NCBI GenBank assembly: GCA_028694115.1
Contig: JAQUUB010000004.1
Span: 62,001-126,000 of the forward strand
Origin: Lachnospiraceae bacterium
GTDB lineage: Bacteria > Bacillota_A > Clostridia > Lachnospirales > Lachnospiraceae
Length of the DNA stretch: 64,000 nucleotides
Reading direction: 5' to 3'
Of this stretch, positions 53,495 through 62,568 are shown piece after piece; position 1 is the first letter of the stretch; every line of letters begins with the position of its first letter. Position numbers and translations under genes: made by a program. Under the pieces are notes generated by a model. It ran no database searches, had not been told where the DNA came from, and was given only the letters and a program-made list of their open reading frames with translations.

Positions 53495-53890
53495 ATGAAC
53501 AGTAGAAAAGTCGCATTTGGTATAATAGGTTTGTCGGTAAGGGTAATTGTAATGGCATTAATTATTATTTATGTTTACCGTACCAGCATAACAGCATATG
53601 ATTTTGGATTTCGAGTGTTTGCTGAGCCCGCTATTAGTATTGGAGAGGGTAAAGATGTCGACGTTACAATACCATTAGGGAAAAGTGTTATGGAAATAGG
53701 CGAGATTTTAGAAGAAAAAGGTCTTATACGAGATGCAAAATTATTCTATTTTCAGGAGATTTTATCTGCATATCGTGGGAAAATGCAGCCAGGATTTTAT
53801 ACACTAAATACTTCTATGACAGCAAACGAGATGATGGCTACTATGTCTGCTAGTGCTGAGGAGGAAGAAGAAGAGGATCAGAAACAATGA
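53495..53890 (+). CDS. MltG-like membrane protein lacking the catalytic domain
   Basis: A 131-residue protein with one transmembrane helix (about residues 9-28), then the LysM-like domain found at the N-terminal side of MltG/YceG (VTIPLGKSVMEIGEILEEKG; GFYTLNTSMTANEMMATM), and an acidic tail. The transglycosylase domain with the catalytic Glu is absent; the frame ends in EEEEEEDQKQ and the next gene starts at once, so there is no hidden remainder. In Bacillus, mltG (yrrL) occupies this site before trmR. It may regulate peptidoglycan trimming by binding partners without cutting. Confidence 0.8.
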   Translation: MNSRKVAFGIIGLSVRVIVMALIIIYVYRTSITAYDFGFRVFAEPAISIGEGKDVDVTIPLGKSVMEIGEILEEKGLIRDAKLFYFQEILSAYRGKMQPGFYTLNTSMTANEMMATMSASAEEEEEEDQKQ

Positions 53891-54528
53891 TTGTAGATGA
53901 AAGGCTTGTTTCTTATATTAATTCTTTGGATAAAGGCAACACTCCATTACTAAATGCAATAGAAAAAGAAGCATTGGTAGACGGGGTACCTATTATTCGA
54001 AGGGAAACACAGAATCTTTTGAAATTCTTACTAGCACTAAAACAGCCGGAAAATATATTAGAAGTTGGTACCGCTGTTGGGTTTTCCGCTCTTTTAATGG
54101 AAGAATATTGTCCAAACTCAGTAAAAATCACAACGATTGAAAAATATGAGAAACGAATACCAATTGCAAGAGCAAATTTTGAGAAAGCTGATAAGAGTGA
54201 TTGTATTACACTATTAGAGGGTGATGCAATGGAAGTAATGAAACAGTTGGAGCAACCTTTTGATTTTATCTTTATGGATGCAGCAAAAGCTCAGTATATT
54301 TATTTTCTCCCTGAGATGTTGCGTCTCCTTTCAAAAGGAGGTATTCTCGTATCAGATAATGTACTACAGGATGGAGATATCATGGAATCGAAATTTGCAG
54401 TTACAAGAAGAAATCGCACCATTCATAAGAGAATGCGTGATTATTTATATGAGTTGACAAATCATAAGGAATTACAGACGACTGTATTGCCTGTTGGCGA
54501 TGGAGTAACGTTAAGCATAAAAAAGTAA
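53887..54528 (+). CDS. trmR: tRNA 5-hydroxyuridine methyltransferase, TrmR type
   Basis: A 213-residue SAM-dependent O-methyltransferase (YrrM family). The SAM site is ILEVGTAVGFSALLMEE, and the metal-binding residues lie in FIFMDAAKAQY and LVSDNVLQDG. In Bacillus TrmR methylates ho5U34 in tRNA to mo5U. It starts in an ATGA overlap with the previous gene. The adjacent U32 peptidase-like gene, whose relatives make ho5U, supports this assignment over a generic catechol methyltransferase. Confidence 0.88.
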   Translation: MIVDERLVSYINSLDKGNTPLLNAIEKEALVDGVPIIRRETQNLLKFLLALKQPENILEVGTAVGFSALLMEEYCPNSVKITTIEKYEKRIPIARANFEKADKSDCITLLEGDAMEVMKQLEQPFDFIFMDAAKAQYIYFLPEMLRLLSKGGILVSDNVLQDGDIMESKFAVTRRNRTIHKRMRDYLYELTNHKELQTTVLPVGDGVTLSIKK

Positions 54529-54543
54529 GGAGTATTGCTATAA

Positions 54544-55767
54544 ATGAAAAAACCGGAATTGTTGATTCCTGCGAGTAGTCTGGAAGTATTAAAAACAGCT
54601 GTAATATTTGGAGCAGATGCCGTTTACATTGGTGGAGAAGCGTTTGGGCTTCGAGCAAGAGCAAAGAATTTTAGCAAAGAAGATATGATTGCTGGAATTG
54701 CATTTGCACATCAACATGGGGTGAAGGTATATGTAACAGCCAATATTTTGGCTCATAATAATGACTTAGATGAAGCAGAGGAATATTTCAAAGAATTAGA
54801 AAAGATAAAGCCAGATGCACTTATTATTTCTGATCCGGGAATGTTTAGTATTGCAAAAGAAATATGTAAAGATATAGATATTCATATAAGTACACAAGCA
54901 AATAATACAAATTATCGAACGTATCAGTTTTGGCAAAATCAAGGCGCGACACGTGTTGTGACTGCCAGAGAACTTTCTCTAAAGGAAATAAAGGAAATCA
55001 GAGAGCATATCTCAGATGAGATGGAAATAGAGACTTTCGTGCATGGCGCGATGTGTATTTCTTATTCGGGACGTTGTCTTTTGAGCAACTTTTTTACTGG
55101 AAGAGATGCAAATCAGGGAGCTTGTACGCATCCCTGCAGATGGAAATATTCAGTTGTAGAAGAAAAGAGACCAGGAGAATTCTTCCCCGTTTATGAAAAT
55201 GAAAGAGGCACCTATATCTTTAATTCCAAGGATCTTTGTATGATTGAATATATTCCCGAAATATTAGATGCAGGAATTGATAGCTTGAAAATTGAAGGAC
55301 GCATGAAGACAGCGCTTTATGTAGCAACAGTTGCCAGAACGTATCGCAAGGCAATTGATGATTGTCTAGAATCTAAGGACAAGTATCTAGAACACATGAA
55401 ATGGTATAAAGAAGAAATATCAAAATGTACGTATCGTCAGTTTACAACTGGTTTTTTCTTTGGAAAACCAACAGAGGAAACACAGATATATGATAGTAAC
55501 ACCTATGAGAAAGAATATACGTACTTGGGAATTGTTGAGGAAATAGATAGTAATAACCGGTGCCTTATAGAACAGAAAAATAAATTTTCTGTGGGTGAAA
55601 CCATAGAAATAATGAAACCAAGCGGTGAAAATATTTTTGTATCCGTGAATAAAATTGAAACAGTTGATGGAGTAGAGCAGGACAGTGCTCCGCATCCGCA
55701 GCAGATGTTATGGATAACATTAGATGAACTGCCAACTGTTTATGATATACTAAGAAGAAAAGAGTAG
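54544..55767 (+). CDS. trhP: U32 family protein, TrhP-type tRNA hydroxylation enzyme
   Basis: A 407-residue member of peptidase family U32. The signature region is ETFVHGAMCISYSGRCLLSN with ACTHPCRWKY, which carries cysteines for a probable iron-sulfur cluster. Relatives YrrO/TrhP hydroxylate U34 of tRNA using prephenate. It follows trmR, which acts next in the same pathway. The C-terminal domain is about 80 residues. In Bacillus two such genes (yrrN and yrrO) are present; only one is seen here. Confidence 0.87.
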   Translation: MKKPELLIPASSLEVLKTAVIFGADAVYIGGEAFGLRARAKNFSKEDMIAGIAFAHQHGVKVYVTANILAHNNDLDEAEEYFKELEKIKPDALIISDPGMFSIAKEICKDIDIHISTQANNTNYRTYQFWQNQGATRVVTARELSLKEIKEIREHISDEMEIETFVHGAMCISYSGRCLLSNFFTGRDANQGACTHPCRWKYSVVEEKRPGEFFPVYENERGTYIFNSKDLCMIEYIPEILDAGIDSLKIEGRMKTALYVATVARTYRKAIDDCLESKDKYLEHMKWYKEEISKCTYRQFTTGFFFGKPTEETQIYDSNTYEKEYTYLGIVEEIDSNNRCLIEQKNKFSVGETIEIMKPSGENIFVSVNKIETVDGVEQDSAPHPQQMLWITLDELPTVYDILRRKE

Positions 55768-55798
55768 ATAAAAGTAAGTCTTAGGGATAGGAGATTCT

Positions 55799-56740
55799 AT
55801 GATACTATTAACAGCAATTGTACCTTGCTATAATGAAGAGCAAGCAATTCCTTTTTTTTATGAGGAAATGAAAATAACAATAGAAACTTTTCGAAAAAGA
55901 TGGCCAGAAGTAGAGTTTGAATTGTTATTTGTGGATGATGGATCAAAAGATAAAACAATGACTGTTTTAAAAGATCTTCATAAAAGAGATGAACGAGTGA
56001 AGTATATTTCCTTTTCTAGAAATTTTGGAAAAGAAGCTGGAATATTTGCTGGTTTAGAAAAAAGCAAAGGTGATTATGTAGTTATCATGGATGCAGATCT
56101 TCAAGATCCCCCAAGCTTATTACCAGAAATGTTTCAAGCAGTATATGAGGAAGGGTTCGATTCATCAGCTACAAGAAGGGTTTCAAGAAAAGGGGAACCG
56201 CCTATCCGATCATTCTTTGCCAGGTTATTTTATAAATTAATTAATAGAATGTCAAAAACAGAAATTGTTGATGGAGCCAGAGACTATAGAATTATGAGTA
56301 GGCAAATGGTAAATGCAATTACGAGTATTAAAGAGTATAATCGATTTACAAAAGGGATTTATGGATGGGTCGGATTTGAAACAAAGTGGCTGGAATACGA
56401 AAATATAGAAAGAGTTGCAGGGGAGACAAAATGGTCGTTTTGGAAACTTGTATTATATGCATTGGAAGGAATTATCGCTTATAGTACAACGCCTCTTTCA
56501 CTCGCTACATTTGTAGGGTTATTGCTTTCTGTGTGCTCGGCATTCCTTATTATTTTTGTGATTATTCGAAAATTGGTATTTGGAGATCCGACAAATGGAT
56601 GGTCATCAACCGTATGTATCATGTTATTTATTGGAGGGCTGCAACTGTTTTGTACTGGAATCGTAGGTCAGTATCTAGCAAAAACTTATCTTGAAACAAA
56701 GAATCGACCAATTTATATAACGAAGGAAGAGACGGAGTAG
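55799..56740 (+). CDS. Polyprenyl-phosphate glycosyltransferase, GT2 family (GtrB type)
   Basis: A 313-residue membrane-bound GT2 enzyme. The catalytic domain has VPCYNEEQAIPFFYEE, FVDDGSKDKT and MDADLQDPP. Two C-terminal transmembrane helices (about residues 230-295) anchor it. Such proteins move a sugar from UDP-sugar to undecaprenyl phosphate for later outer-face transfer. It opens the glycan cluster. The sugar is not determined. AGGAGA lies before the ATG. Confidence 0.88.
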   Translation: MILLTAIVPCYNEEQAIPFFYEEMKITIETFRKRWPEVEFELLFVDDGSKDKTMTVLKDLHKRDERVKYISFSRNFGKEAGIFAGLEKSKGDYVVIMDADLQDPPSLLPEMFQAVYEEGFDSSATRRVSRKGEPPIRSFFARLFYKLINRMSKTEIVDGARDYRIMSRQMVNAITSIKEYNRFTKGIYGWVGFETKWLEYENIERVAGETKWSFWKLVLYALEGIIAYSTTPLSLATFVGLLLSVCSAFLIIFVIIRKLVFGDPTNGWSSTVCIMLFIGGLQLFCTGIVGQYLAKTYLETKNRPIYITKEETE

Positions 56741-56756
56741 AAAGGAAATAATTAAA

Positions 56757-57725
56757 ATGAAACTTATTATTCAAATTCCATGTCTAAATGAGGCAGAAAC
56801 TCTAGAAATTGCATTAAATGATCTGCCTAAAAAGATAGATGGGATTGATGAAATTGAATATTTGATTATTAATGATGGAAGTCAGGATAATACGGTCGAG
56901 GTTGCTAAAAACTGGGGTGTACATTATGTAGTAAATTTTCCACAGAATAAAGGGCTTGCCAAGGGCTTTATGGCTGGACTTGATGCATGCTTACGTAATG
57001 GTGCTGACATTATTGTGAATACGGATGCAGATAATCAATATTGTGGAGAAGATATCGTAAAGTTAGTGGAGCCAATCCTTCAGGGAAAAGCGGAAGTTGT
57101 TATAGGAGAAAGACCGATTGATAATACAGAGCATTTTTCTCCTTTAAAGAAAAAATTGCAGCATTTAGGCAGCTATGTAGTAAGAAAAGCTTCTAAAACG
57201 GAAATTCCGGATGCTCCAAGTGGATTTCGAGCATATAGTCGGGAAGCTGCTCTTCATATTAATGTTATTAATAATTACACCTACACATTAGAAACAATCG
57301 TACAGGCTGGAAGAAATCGGATGGCTATTACATCCGTTCCTATTCGTACGAATGGAGAACTTAGAAAATCAAGACTTTTTCACAGTATGTTTGGATATGT
57401 AAAAAAGTCAATGCTTACAATTATGAGAGCATACATGATGTATCGCCCATTGGTATTTTTCTGTATTCTTGGTGCTATTCCGTTTTTTTGCGGGTTAGGA
57501 TTAGGAATTCGATTTTTAGCTTATTTTTACAAAGGCTTAGGAAATGGTCATATTCAGTCATTGATTTTTGCTAGTACTTTAATGCTCTTGGGATTTACGA
57601 CATTCATAATGGGACTTCAAGCAGATATTATAGCTGCAAACCGTAAACTTCTTGAGGATATTCAATATAGAATTAGAAGAATGGAAGTGAATGAGGGAAT
57701 TCATGGAAATGAAGAACAAGAATAA
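56757..57725 (+). CDS. Membrane-anchored GT2 glycosyltransferase, DPM1-like
   Basis: A 322-residue GT2 enzyme with IPCLNEAETLEIALNDLP, LIINDGSQDNT and NTDADNQYCGED. Two hydrophobic helices lie at about residues 235-285. It resembles dolichol-phosphate mannose synthases and their bacterial kin, which load polyprenyl phosphate. It starts 16 bases after the previous gene and overlaps the next by 23 bases, giving one unit. The donor could be GDP-mannose supplied by the ManC encoded at 41083-42153, which is inference. Confidence 0.86.
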   Translation: MKLIIQIPCLNEAETLEIALNDLPKKIDGIDEIEYLIINDGSQDNTVEVAKNWGVHYVVNFPQNKGLAKGFMAGLDACLRNGADIIVNTDADNQYCGEDIVKLVEPILQGKAEVVIGERPIDNTEHFSPLKKKLQHLGSYVVRKASKTEIPDAPSGFRAYSREAALHINVINNYTYTLETIVQAGRNRMAITSVPIRTNGELRKSRLFHSMFGYVKKSMLTIMRAYMMYRPLVFFCILGAIPFFCGLGLGIRFLAYFYKGLGNGHIQSLIFASTLMLLGFTTFIMGLQADIIAANRKLLEDIQYRIRRMEVNEGIHGNEEQE

Positions 57726-58839
57726 AAAGAAAATTGTTTTGGTTGGACCTGTGTATCCTTTTAAAGGAGGAATTTCTCATTACACAGGTCTATTATATAG
57801 GGCATTAAATGAAAAATATGATGTAAAGATGTTATCCTATCGGATGCAGTATCCAAAAGTTCTTTTTCGAAAAGAACAAAGAGATTACACAAATGATAGT
57901 TTTAAGGTTGAGTCTACCGAGTATGGGATTCATACGGCGAATCCCTTTAATATTATCTCAACTGCTGGTAGAATTAATAAGTATGCGCCTGATTTAATTA
58001 TTATTCAGTGGTGGCATCCTTATTTTTCACCATGTTATTATCTTTTGTCTAAATGTACCAAAGCAAAAATCCTTTTTACTTGTCATAATGTTTTCCCTCA
58101 TGAAAGATTTCCTTTTGATCGATTCCTGACAAAATTAGCTCTTAAGCAAGGGGATTTTTATATACTTCATTCTAAAACGGAAGCAAAAGAATTATTAAGT
58201 ATCGATTCAAAGGCAAGGTATAAAATCAATGTACACCCAACATATAACGCATTTAAATTCCATGATATAACAAAGACAGACGCTAAAAAGAAACTTGAAA
58301 TAAGTGAAGATGACAAAGTTTTATTGTTTTTTGGATTTGTAAGACCTTATAAAGGACTTGCCTATTTATTACAGGCATTAGAAAAATTAAAGAAGAACAA
58401 GTACAAGGTGAAACTACTAATTGTTGGCGATTTTGGCAACAAAAAAGAGGAATATATGCAAATGATTCGTGAATATCAAATTGAAGATTACATTGAAATT
58501 CATGATGGCTATTTGCCGGATAAGGAAGTAGAAAAATATTTTCAGGCCTCTGATCTTGTAGTACTTCCATATGAATCAGCTACCCAAAGTGGGATTGTTC
58601 AAATTGCATATGGTTTTGACAGACCTGTAATTGTAACAAATGTAGGAGGCTTGCCAGAAGTTGTAGAGGATGGGAAAACAGGATATATTGTAGAACCTAA
58701 AAATCCAGATGCACTTGCAGAGGCCATTCAAAAGTTTTATATTGAAAACAGAGATTTTACAAAAGAAATTAGGGATGCGCAGTATAAGTTCTCGTGGGAG
58801 AGAATGGTAGAGACAATAGAAGAATTGCAGGGATGGTAA
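57703..58839 (+). CDS. GT4 family glycosyltransferase
   Basis: A 378-residue GT-B fold enzyme. The N-terminal part has VGPVYPFKGGISHYTGLLY; the C-terminal donor-binding part has LLFFGFVRPYKGLAYLLQAL, LVVLPYESATQSGIVQIAY and VTNVGGLPEVV. It transfers a sugar from a nucleotide donor, with retention, to a growing glycan or lipid at the inner membrane face. The start is uncertain: ATG 57691, 57703 and 57709 are all in frame; GAGGGA at 57693-57698 favours 57703. It overlaps the preceding gene. Confidence 0.87.
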   Translation: MEMKNKNKKKIVLVGPVYPFKGGISHYTGLLYRALNEKYDVKMLSYRMQYPKVLFRKEQRDYTNDSFKVESTEYGIHTANPFNIISTAGRINKYAPDLIIIQWWHPYFSPCYYLLSKCTKAKILFTCHNVFPHERFPFDRFLTKLALKQGDFYILHSKTEAKELLSIDSKARYKINVHPTYNAFKFHDITKTDAKKKLEISEDDKVLLFFGFVRPYKGLAYLLQALEKLKKNKYKVKLLIVGDFGNKKEEYMQMIREYQIEDYIEIHDGYLPDKEVEKYFQASDLVVLPYESATQSGIVQIAYGFDRPVIVTNVGGLPEVVEDGKTGYIVEPKNPDALAEAIQKFYIENRDFTKEIRDAQYKFSWERMVETIEELQGW

Positions 58840-58875
58840 AAAATAAAGGGATTTCTAATGAAAGAAAATCCCTTT
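58838..58875 (-). terminator. Intrinsic terminator of the minus-strand GT2 gene
   Basis: AAAGGGATTT and AAATCCCTTT form a 10-bp stem around the last codons and stop of the minus-strand gene. On that strand ATTTTTT follows. The plus strand lacks a T run, so it is directional. Confidence 0.8.
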
Positions 58876-59724
58876 CAGATTATTTATAAGATCATATAGT
58901 TTGCGCTCTAAATATGCAAAAAAATAGGCAATTCGGAATACAATATTTTGGAAAGAAGAAGTGTGTAGATATTCTTTATTATATAGTTCGAAACTGTGTT
59001 TAAAGTGATGGAATGCTTTTGCTTTTGAAGATTTATATTCTTTTTTTATACTGACTGAATGAAAATGATCGTAGGTTTCATGAGGTAAAACACCTACTTT
59101 TAATCCTACTTTATTTAGACGATAAGAAAGCATAATTTCTTCGCCATATAAAAAGGTACGTTCATCTAGTCCACCAATTTGCCGGTAGGCGAATTGGGTG
59201 ATACAGAAAAGAGACCCCTCTACAACGCCCACTTGTTCATATTTATTTTTTGAAAGAAGAAGCTTCTTTTTTATCCGCTTTTTATCAAGCGTGAACCAGA
59301 TTAAAAAAAGGCTTTCTATAACACCTAAAAAATCAGGAAGGTTCCAAATATTATAGCCCTGATTTACCATTGCCGTCATAACGCCTAGGCTGGAATCGGA
59401 AGCTAAAACATTCATTATACTGAAACAAGTTGATTCTTTAATGAAGATATCAGGGTTTGCAACAAAAATATAATCAGGATTAAATATTTTAATTGCATGC
59501 TGAATTCCAAAATTATTGCCCTTTGCGTAACCACCATTCTGATTGGTTTTTATAACTTCGATTTTATCACTGCTCATCTTTTGCAATTCCTGAAAAGAAT
59601 GATCGGTTGAGCAATTATCTACCAGAATTATTTTTTGAAAGCAAGAGTAAGAACGGATTTGTTCTGCTAATTTTATTGTATGCAGACTATCGTTATAGTT
59701 TAAAATAACAATGACGGATGTCAT
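58855..59724 (-). CDS. GT2 family glycosyltransferase, rhamnosyltransferase-like
   Basis: A 289-residue GT2 enzyme resembling WbbL-type rhamnosyltransferases (VILNYNDSLHTIKLAEQI; LVDNCSTDHS; NGGYAKGNNFGI; GEEIMLSYRLNKVG). The start is set at 59724, where AAAGGAG precedes the ATG on the minus strand; the longer frame from 59769 has no site. It is transcribed against all its neighbours in the cluster and has its own terminator. Confidence 0.87.
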   Translation of the reverse strand: MTSVIVILNYNDSLHTIKLAEQIRSYSCFQKIILVDNCSTDHSFQELQKMSSDKIEVIKTNQNGGYAKGNNFGIQHAIKIFNPDYIFVANPDIFIKESTCFSIMNVLASDSSLGVMTAMVNQGYNIWNLPDFLGVIESLFLIWFTLDKKRIKKKLLLSKNKYEQVGVVEGSLFCITQFAYRQIGGLDERTFLYGEEIMLSYRLNKVGLKVGVLPHETYDHFHSVSIKKEYKSSKAKAFHHFKHSFELYNKEYLHTSSFQNIVFRIAYFFAYLERKLYDLINNLKGIFFH

Positions 59725-59797
59725 AGGATATCTCCTTTTCTCAAATTCTTGTTTATTATACCTTATCATCCTTTGATTGTATAGGGGGAGGAAATTA

Positions 59798-60898
59798 ATG
59801 AAATTTGTAACTCTTTTTTTAAAAACTCAAAATGTTCATTTATTAAAGGATGTTGGAATGGTTCCTTATCTGCTCTACAAACAGTATGGGTATGATTCTG
59901 AAATTGTAACCTATAAAAATGAGAAGAATTATTCTTACTTAAATAATGAAGTAAAAGGATTAAAACTTCATTTTGTAAAAAAAGTCTTTCCAGGTAAAAT
60001 AATGAATGGGATTTTATACTTAATTGGACATGCAAAGTCGATTGGTGTTTTAAATCTGTATCATCTGAATTTGTCATCTTTTATCTGGTTGATTTTCTTT
60101 CGAATTTTAAAAGACAAACAGGCAATTACCTATCTTAAATTAGATATGGATCAAAGAGGTTACCATGATGCTCTACGTAAGAATCTAATAGGATTTATTA
60201 AAAGATTTACAATTAGGATGGCGGATGTCGTTTCAGTAGAAACTAAAACCTTACAAAAAGGGCTTAGTGAACAATTTGGAGATAAAATAATTTATATTCC
60301 CAATGGTTATTTCTTACCAGAGGAAAAGGAACCATTACAGAAAAAAAACATATTATTGACTGTCGGCAATTTAGGAACAAGAGCAAAAGCCACAGATACG
60401 TTATTGGAATCGTTTGCAAAAACAATAGAACAGCACGCATATGAATTACGCCTTATAGGACCAATAGAACCACAATTTACGACCTACATTGAAGATTATT
60501 TTAAACGTCATCCTAAATGTAAGGAAAGAGTAATCTTCACTGGTCCTATCAGAGAAAAGGAATTATTATCAAAAGAGTATGAACAAGCAAAAATTTTTGT
60601 ATTTCCATCTAGAAGTGAAAGCTTTGGTATCGTATTAGTAGAAGCTATTAGCAAGGGATGCTATGTCATTACTACAGATGGTGTATTAGCAGGTCTTGAT
60701 GTATATGGGGATGGTAACTATGGTAGGATAGTAAAGGTAGATGATGAAGCTGGGTTAAGCAGAGAAATCGTAAATTCTTGTAATGAGGAGATTGATTGGG
60801 AGAGTCGTGCAAAAGAAATCAGAGAATATGCAAGAAATCATTTTTTGTGGGAACCTATTATTGAAAGACTGCACGATGCCCTTAATGCTGACAGATGA
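59798..60898 (+). CDS. GT4 family glycosyltransferase
   Basis: A 366-residue GT-B enzyme. The donor site has LLTVGNLGTRAKATDTLLES, KIFVFPSRSESFGIVLVEAI and the following GCYVITTDGVLAG. The N-terminal domain is divergent (VHLLKDVGMVPYLLYKQYG). The ATG at 59798 is supported by GGGGGAGG upstream; a frame from 59777 starts before the site. It is divergent from the GT2 gene at 58855-59724, with the two start codons about 74 bases apart. Confidence 0.87.
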   Translation: MKFVTLFLKTQNVHLLKDVGMVPYLLYKQYGYDSEIVTYKNEKNYSYLNNEVKGLKLHFVKKVFPGKIMNGILYLIGHAKSIGVLNLYHLNLSSFIWLIFFRILKDKQAITYLKLDMDQRGYHDALRKNLIGFIKRFTIRMADVVSVETKTLQKGLSEQFGDKIIYIPNGYFLPEEKEPLQKKNILLTVGNLGTRAKATDTLLESFAKTIEQHAYELRLIGPIEPQFTTYIEDYFKRHPKCKERVIFTGPIREKELLSKEYEQAKIFVFPSRSESFGIVLVEAISKGCYVITTDGVLAGLDVYGDGNYGRIVKVDDEAGLSREIVNSCNEEIDWESRAKEIREYARNHFLWEPIIERLHDALNADR

Positions 60899-60929
60899 CG
60901 TGTGAATTAGACAATTGGATATATATGTG

Positions 60930-60984
60930 TTATTATCAGAAAAAAGTTTGCTATAATTCTCTAATGAAAATACGAATTTCGTAT
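60930..60984 (+). promoter_or_regulatory. Possible promoter and palindrome before the GT2 gene
   Basis: TATAAT at 60952-60957 follows a weak TTATTA at 60930-60935 by 16 bases. ATACGAA-T-TTCGTAT (60970-60984) is a perfect inverted repeat between it and the GGAGGGG site, placed to act as an operator or a leader hairpin. Confidence 0.45.
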
Positions 60985-61000
60985 ACAAAACGGAGGGGAA

Positions 61001-61837
61001 ATGAGCGTAAAACCTATAGTTACAGTTGTAACAGTATGCTATAATGCAGAAAAATTAATAGAGAATGTAATCAAATCTGTTTTAAGTCAGACTTTTACTG
61101 ATTTTGAATATATTATAAAAGATGGTGGATCAACAGATCAAACGAATGACATTATACGTTCTTATCAAGAAACATTTGAAAATAAAGGAATTAAACTTAC
61201 CCATATTTCGCAAAGAGATAGGGGTCTTTATGATGCAATGAATATTGCAGTTCAAAACAGTTGTGGTGAATGGATTAATTTCATGAATGCAGATGATTGC
61301 TTTTATGATAAAGATGTATTGAAAAATATTTTTGGAAAACAAAGATTCGAGTCTTCCGATTTGCTTTATGGAGATGCCTTAGAATGTGAATTTGGAGATT
61401 ATTATTATTATAAAAAATGTCCAGAATTGATCGAGAGAAGGATGCCATTTAATCATCAAACAGTGTTTGCAAGACGAAGGGTATTACTAAAATATCCTTT
61501 TGAGTTAAAATACAAAATTGGTGCTGACTATAATTTTTTATTAACTGCCTACAAAGAAGGGCTTGTTTTTACTGATGTTAATCAAATTGTGAGTGTAATA
61601 GCCAAGGAGGGCGTCTCGACAATCCGATTAAAGGATACTTTTTTAGAGAGTATAGAAATCAGAAGAAGTCATGGGATTAAGCAGATGTCAGATGAGGAAT
61701 TAAAAAAAGCTCTTCGATTTGTGAAATTAAAACAATTTGGTATGGACTATTTTCCGAAGTGGCTGAAATATTTGATTAGAAAGTTACAAAGAATTTTACG
61801 AAAACAAAATCAAAAAGTGGAAAGGCATGGCTATTAA
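61001..61837 (+). CDS. GT2 family glycosyltransferase
   Basis: A 278-residue soluble GT2 enzyme of the WcaE-like type: [54 protein letters not shown] and the metal-binding NADDCF. The C-terminal ~70 residues are basic and helical, which may hold it at the membrane. GGAGGGG precedes the ATG. It overlaps the next gene by 11 bases. Confidence 0.88.
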   Translation: MSVKPIVTVVTVCYNAEKLIENVIKSVLSQTFTDFEYIIKDGGSTDQTNDIIRSYQETFENKGIKLTHISQRDRGLYDAMNIAVQNSCGEWINFMNADDCFYDKDVLKNIFGKQRFESSDLLYGDALECEFGDYYYYKKCPELIERRMPFNHQTVFARRRVLLKYPFELKYKIGADYNFLLTAYKEGLVFTDVNQIVSVIAKEGVSTIRLKDTFLESIEIRRSHGIKQMSDEELKKALRFVKLKQFGMDYFPKWLKYLIRKLQRILRKQNQKVERHGY

Positions 61838-62531
61838 TATGTTTTTAAGAAAAATAGATGAAATAGGGTCTTTTCTATATCGTACATTTCTATTTCCATT
61901 TGTACGAATCAAAATGGAAATAATAACAAAAAGCATTATGAAACAAAAATCCTATATAAAAAACTCGAGGCTATGTGGTAGAAATTATATTGGTAAAAAA
62001 GTTTATCTTAATAATACGGAGGTTGGATATGGTTCCTATATCAATGATAATGGTAACTTTACCAATACTCAAATAGGGAAATATACTTCGATTGGTACAG
62101 GCTGCTGTAGTGTAATAGGAAGGCATCCAATCGAAAAACAAGTTGCGATGCACCCAGCATTTTATTCGAAAGATGCATCTATGGGATTTTCTTATACAAA
62201 AACAACAACATTTGAGGAGTTTCAATTTCTTTCATCAAAAGATCGTATTCAGATCGTAATAGGAAATGATGTATGGATAGGAAATGATGTTAGGATTCTA
62301 GAAGGGGTTACCATCGGAGATGGAGCAGTTGTAGGGACTGGAGCAGTTGTAACAAAGAATTTAGAGCCTTACAGTATTAATGTTGGAATTCCAGCAAAAC
62401 CAATTAAGTATCGATTTTCAAAAGATAAAATAGAAAAACTTTTGGCAAATCCATGGTGGGAGAAGAGCGAAGAGTTTATGAAAGAGCATATACAGGAATT
62501 TAGTGATATTGATCATTTAACATTTATTTAA
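61827..62531 (+). CDS. CatB-related O-acetyltransferase (left-handed beta helix)
   Basis: A 234-residue hexapeptide-repeat acyltransferase. Short repeats such as [20 protein letters not shown] and [15 protein letters not shown] make the left-handed beta helix, and the loop with [17 protein letters not shown] is typical of polysaccharide O-acetyltransferases. It probably acetylates a sugar of the glycan. The ATG at 61827 overlaps the preceding gene and sits very near AAAGG; an ATG at 61839 is an alternative. Confidence 0.85.
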   Translation: MAINMFLRKIDEIGSFLYRTFLFPFVRIKMEIITKSIMKQKSYIKNSRLCGRNYIGKKVYLNNTEVGYGSYINDNGNFTNTQIGKYTSIGTGCCSVIGRHPIEKQVAMHPAFYSKDASMGFSYTKTTTFEEFQFLSSKDRIQIVIGNDVWIGNDVRILEGVTIGDGAVVGTGAVVTKNLEPYSINVGIPAKPIKYRFSKDKIEKLLANPWWEKSEEFMKEHIQEFSDIDHLTFI

Positions 62532-62568
62532 ATCTTTTTAAACAATGGATAAGGACGGTAACAGCATC

